21,531 nucleotides of DNA from Clostridiales bacterium (lineage in GTDB: Bacteria > Bacillota > Clostridia > Monoglobales > Monoglobaceae): positions 1 to 21,531 of the forward strand of contig JAHZIG010000036.1 of the NCBI GenBank assembly GCA_019419865.1, given 5' to 3'. The notes under the pieces were generated by a model. The model worked only from the letters and a program-made list of their open reading frames with translations, was not told the DNA's origin and did no database searches. The translations under genes and the position numbers were made by a program. This document shows positions 21,003 through 21,531 of this stretch, piece after piece (position 1 is the first letter of the stretch; each line of letters opens with the position of its first letter).

Positions 21003-21079
21003 AATCTATCACCTCTGAGTATTGTTAAAAGTATTTATATAAAGCGGCGCAGGCCGCGTTATGTCTAAGCGTCGCGTTT

Positions 21080-21108
21080 ATTATAACCGCAAACGTCCAA
21101 AATGTCAA
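21080..21108 (-). promoter_or_regulatory. Promoter of the zinc-ribbon gene
   Basis: A perfect TTGACA (21108-21103), a 17-nt spacer and a perfect TATAAT (21085-21080) on the minus strand, about 75 nt before the start codon. A small GCCC-TTTC-GGGGC hairpin lies just upstream. Confidence 0.8.
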
Positions 21109-21192
21109 AGCCCTTTCGGGGCGCTGATTTTATAATACCACACGATTATTAATAAAATATTACAAAATTATAAATTTAAAAACAACAACAAC

Positions 21193-21345
21193 GTAGAGAT
21201 TAGAGATTAGCGAATAGCGAATAGGGGATGAGATTCGATTCTGTAACGCCGGACGGCTTTGCCTGCGGAAAGGGAATATTGCGTTTTTCTATAACGCTTA
21301 AGAAGCCGTTTGCGCAGCGGCTCCGGCGTTATGGGAGATGTTGTT
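21193..21345. repeat. Inverted relative of the 7190-7690 repeat family
   Basis: AGAGATT-AGAGATT-AGCGAAT-AGCGAAT-AGGGG (about 21195-21227) shows the same 7-bp period as the blocks at 7313-7685. On the opposite strand it is followed by matches to the other block, in the opposite order on the plus strand: GGCGTTACAG (7284-7293; reverse at 21241-21250) and GCGCAAACGGCTT (7193-7205; reverse at 21303-21315). The block therefore appears to be an inverted, diverged copy. Confidence 0.6.
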
Positions 21346-21370
21346 TTACATTATTCGCCGATTATTTTAC

Positions 21371-21399
21371 TTGACAATGAAGAGAAATTAGTGTATAAT
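21371..21399 (+). promoter_or_regulatory. Strong promoter near the right edge
   Basis: A perfect TTGACA (21371-21376), a 17-nt spacer and a perfect TATAAT (21394-21399), with a TG two bases before the -10. Transcription from about 21405 would run into the structured segment at 21411-21472 and the IS-like end. Confidence 0.8.
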
Positions 21400-21410
21400 A
21401 AAAACAGAAA

Positions 21411-21472
21411 AGAGGTAAACCGAAAAATCGGTTAGCAAAGAAAAAGCATTATAAATATAGCCGTTTTCCTGG
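21411..21472 (+). promoter_or_regulatory. Possible c-di-GMP-I (GEMM)-like riboswitch
   Basis: A few nt after the predicted transcript start, AGGTAAA (21413-21419) can pair with TTTTCCT (21464-21470; one T-T mismatch). An inner hairpin AACCGA-AAAA-TCGGTT (21418-21433) is followed by AGCAAAG (21434-21440) and later by ATAGCCG (21457-21463). The order AAACC-hairpin-GG, GCAAAG, TAGCC and closing stem resembles the GEMM-I consensus. The usual GACGCAAAGC is degenerate here and the second helix is weak, so this is only a candidate. Confidence 0.35.
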
Positions 21473-21476
21473 TCAG

Positions 21477-21531
21477 ATGAAGTGAACCCAATTAGTTAGA
21501 CAAAAAAGTCTAATGAAAGGGTTTTTTTCAT
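21477..21531. mobile_element. Probable left end of an IS3-family element (or riboswitch terminator)
   Basis: GTGAACCCAATTAGTTAGACA resembles the inverted end at 27-50. TTAGAC-AAAAAA-GTCTAA inside AACCC...GGGTT, followed by TTTTTTT, forms a strong hairpin typical of the left ends of such elements, where it blocks read-through into the transposase genes. The same hairpin could instead be the expression-platform terminator of the leader at 21411-21472. The window ends before any reading frame can confirm either. Confidence 0.5.

Overview
This window looks like a stretch of a low-to-mid-GC Gram-positive genome, most likely an uncultured Clostridia (Firmicutes/Bacillota). The signs are strong AGGAGG-type ribosome binding sites, many near-perfect TTGACA-N17-TATAAT promoters, an SLH-domain surface protein, a feoA-feoA-feoB operon followed by the FeoB-associated Cys-rich membrane protein, and the GGGtGRT/IscU-like gene pair. 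The taxonomic call is an inference from gene families; no rRNA gene is present.

Layout. Positions 1-52 resemble the right end of an IS3-family element, and about 21477-21531 resembles the left end of one, so the window may lie between two IS copies. Next come three minus-strand metabolic or hypothetical genes: a GH28-like glycosidase, a TIGR04076-type protein and a NimA-like flavin-binding protein. Positions 3500-4960 form a small-regulator and toxin cluster. It holds an apparent type I toxin-antitoxin locus (a 21-residue hydrophobic peptide with a convergent antisense RNA promoter), a HicAB module with a perfect 20-bp palindrome between the -35 and -10 of its promoter, and a convergent XRE repressor. 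From 5155 to 7103 there is a two-gene operon with a promoter, a structured leader, an IscU/NifU-like scaffold, a GGGtGRT protein and a terminator. Positions 7190-7690 hold a tandemly duplicated intergenic repeat with 7-bp-periodic hairpin arms; an inverted relative lies at 21193-21315. A probably truncated phage replication gene follows.

Positions 8410-14355 (minus) encode a 1981-residue secreted surface protein: signal peptide, beta-helix-like repeats, two Pro/Thr/Glu-type repeat blocks, InlB-like domains and three SLH domains. The ferrous iron uptake operon occupies 14707-18629. Its leader of roughly 170 nt is strikingly structured, and an apparent terminator or attenuator sits between the second feoA and feoB. 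The right part (18630-21110) carries two related ribbon-helix-helix regulators in divergent orientation, one of only 57 residues, a 67-residue unknown protein behind a hairpin-rich leader, and a zinc-ribbon membrane protein. A strong promoter at 21371 leads into a possible c-di-GMP-I (GEMM)-like leader, which then meets the IS-like end.

The most interesting items are the unlabelled type I toxin-antitoxin locus, the structured feo leader, the structured leader of the IscU-like/GGGtGRT operon, and the heptamer-periodic repeat family. All structure calls were made by eye from complementary arms and none was folded computationally.
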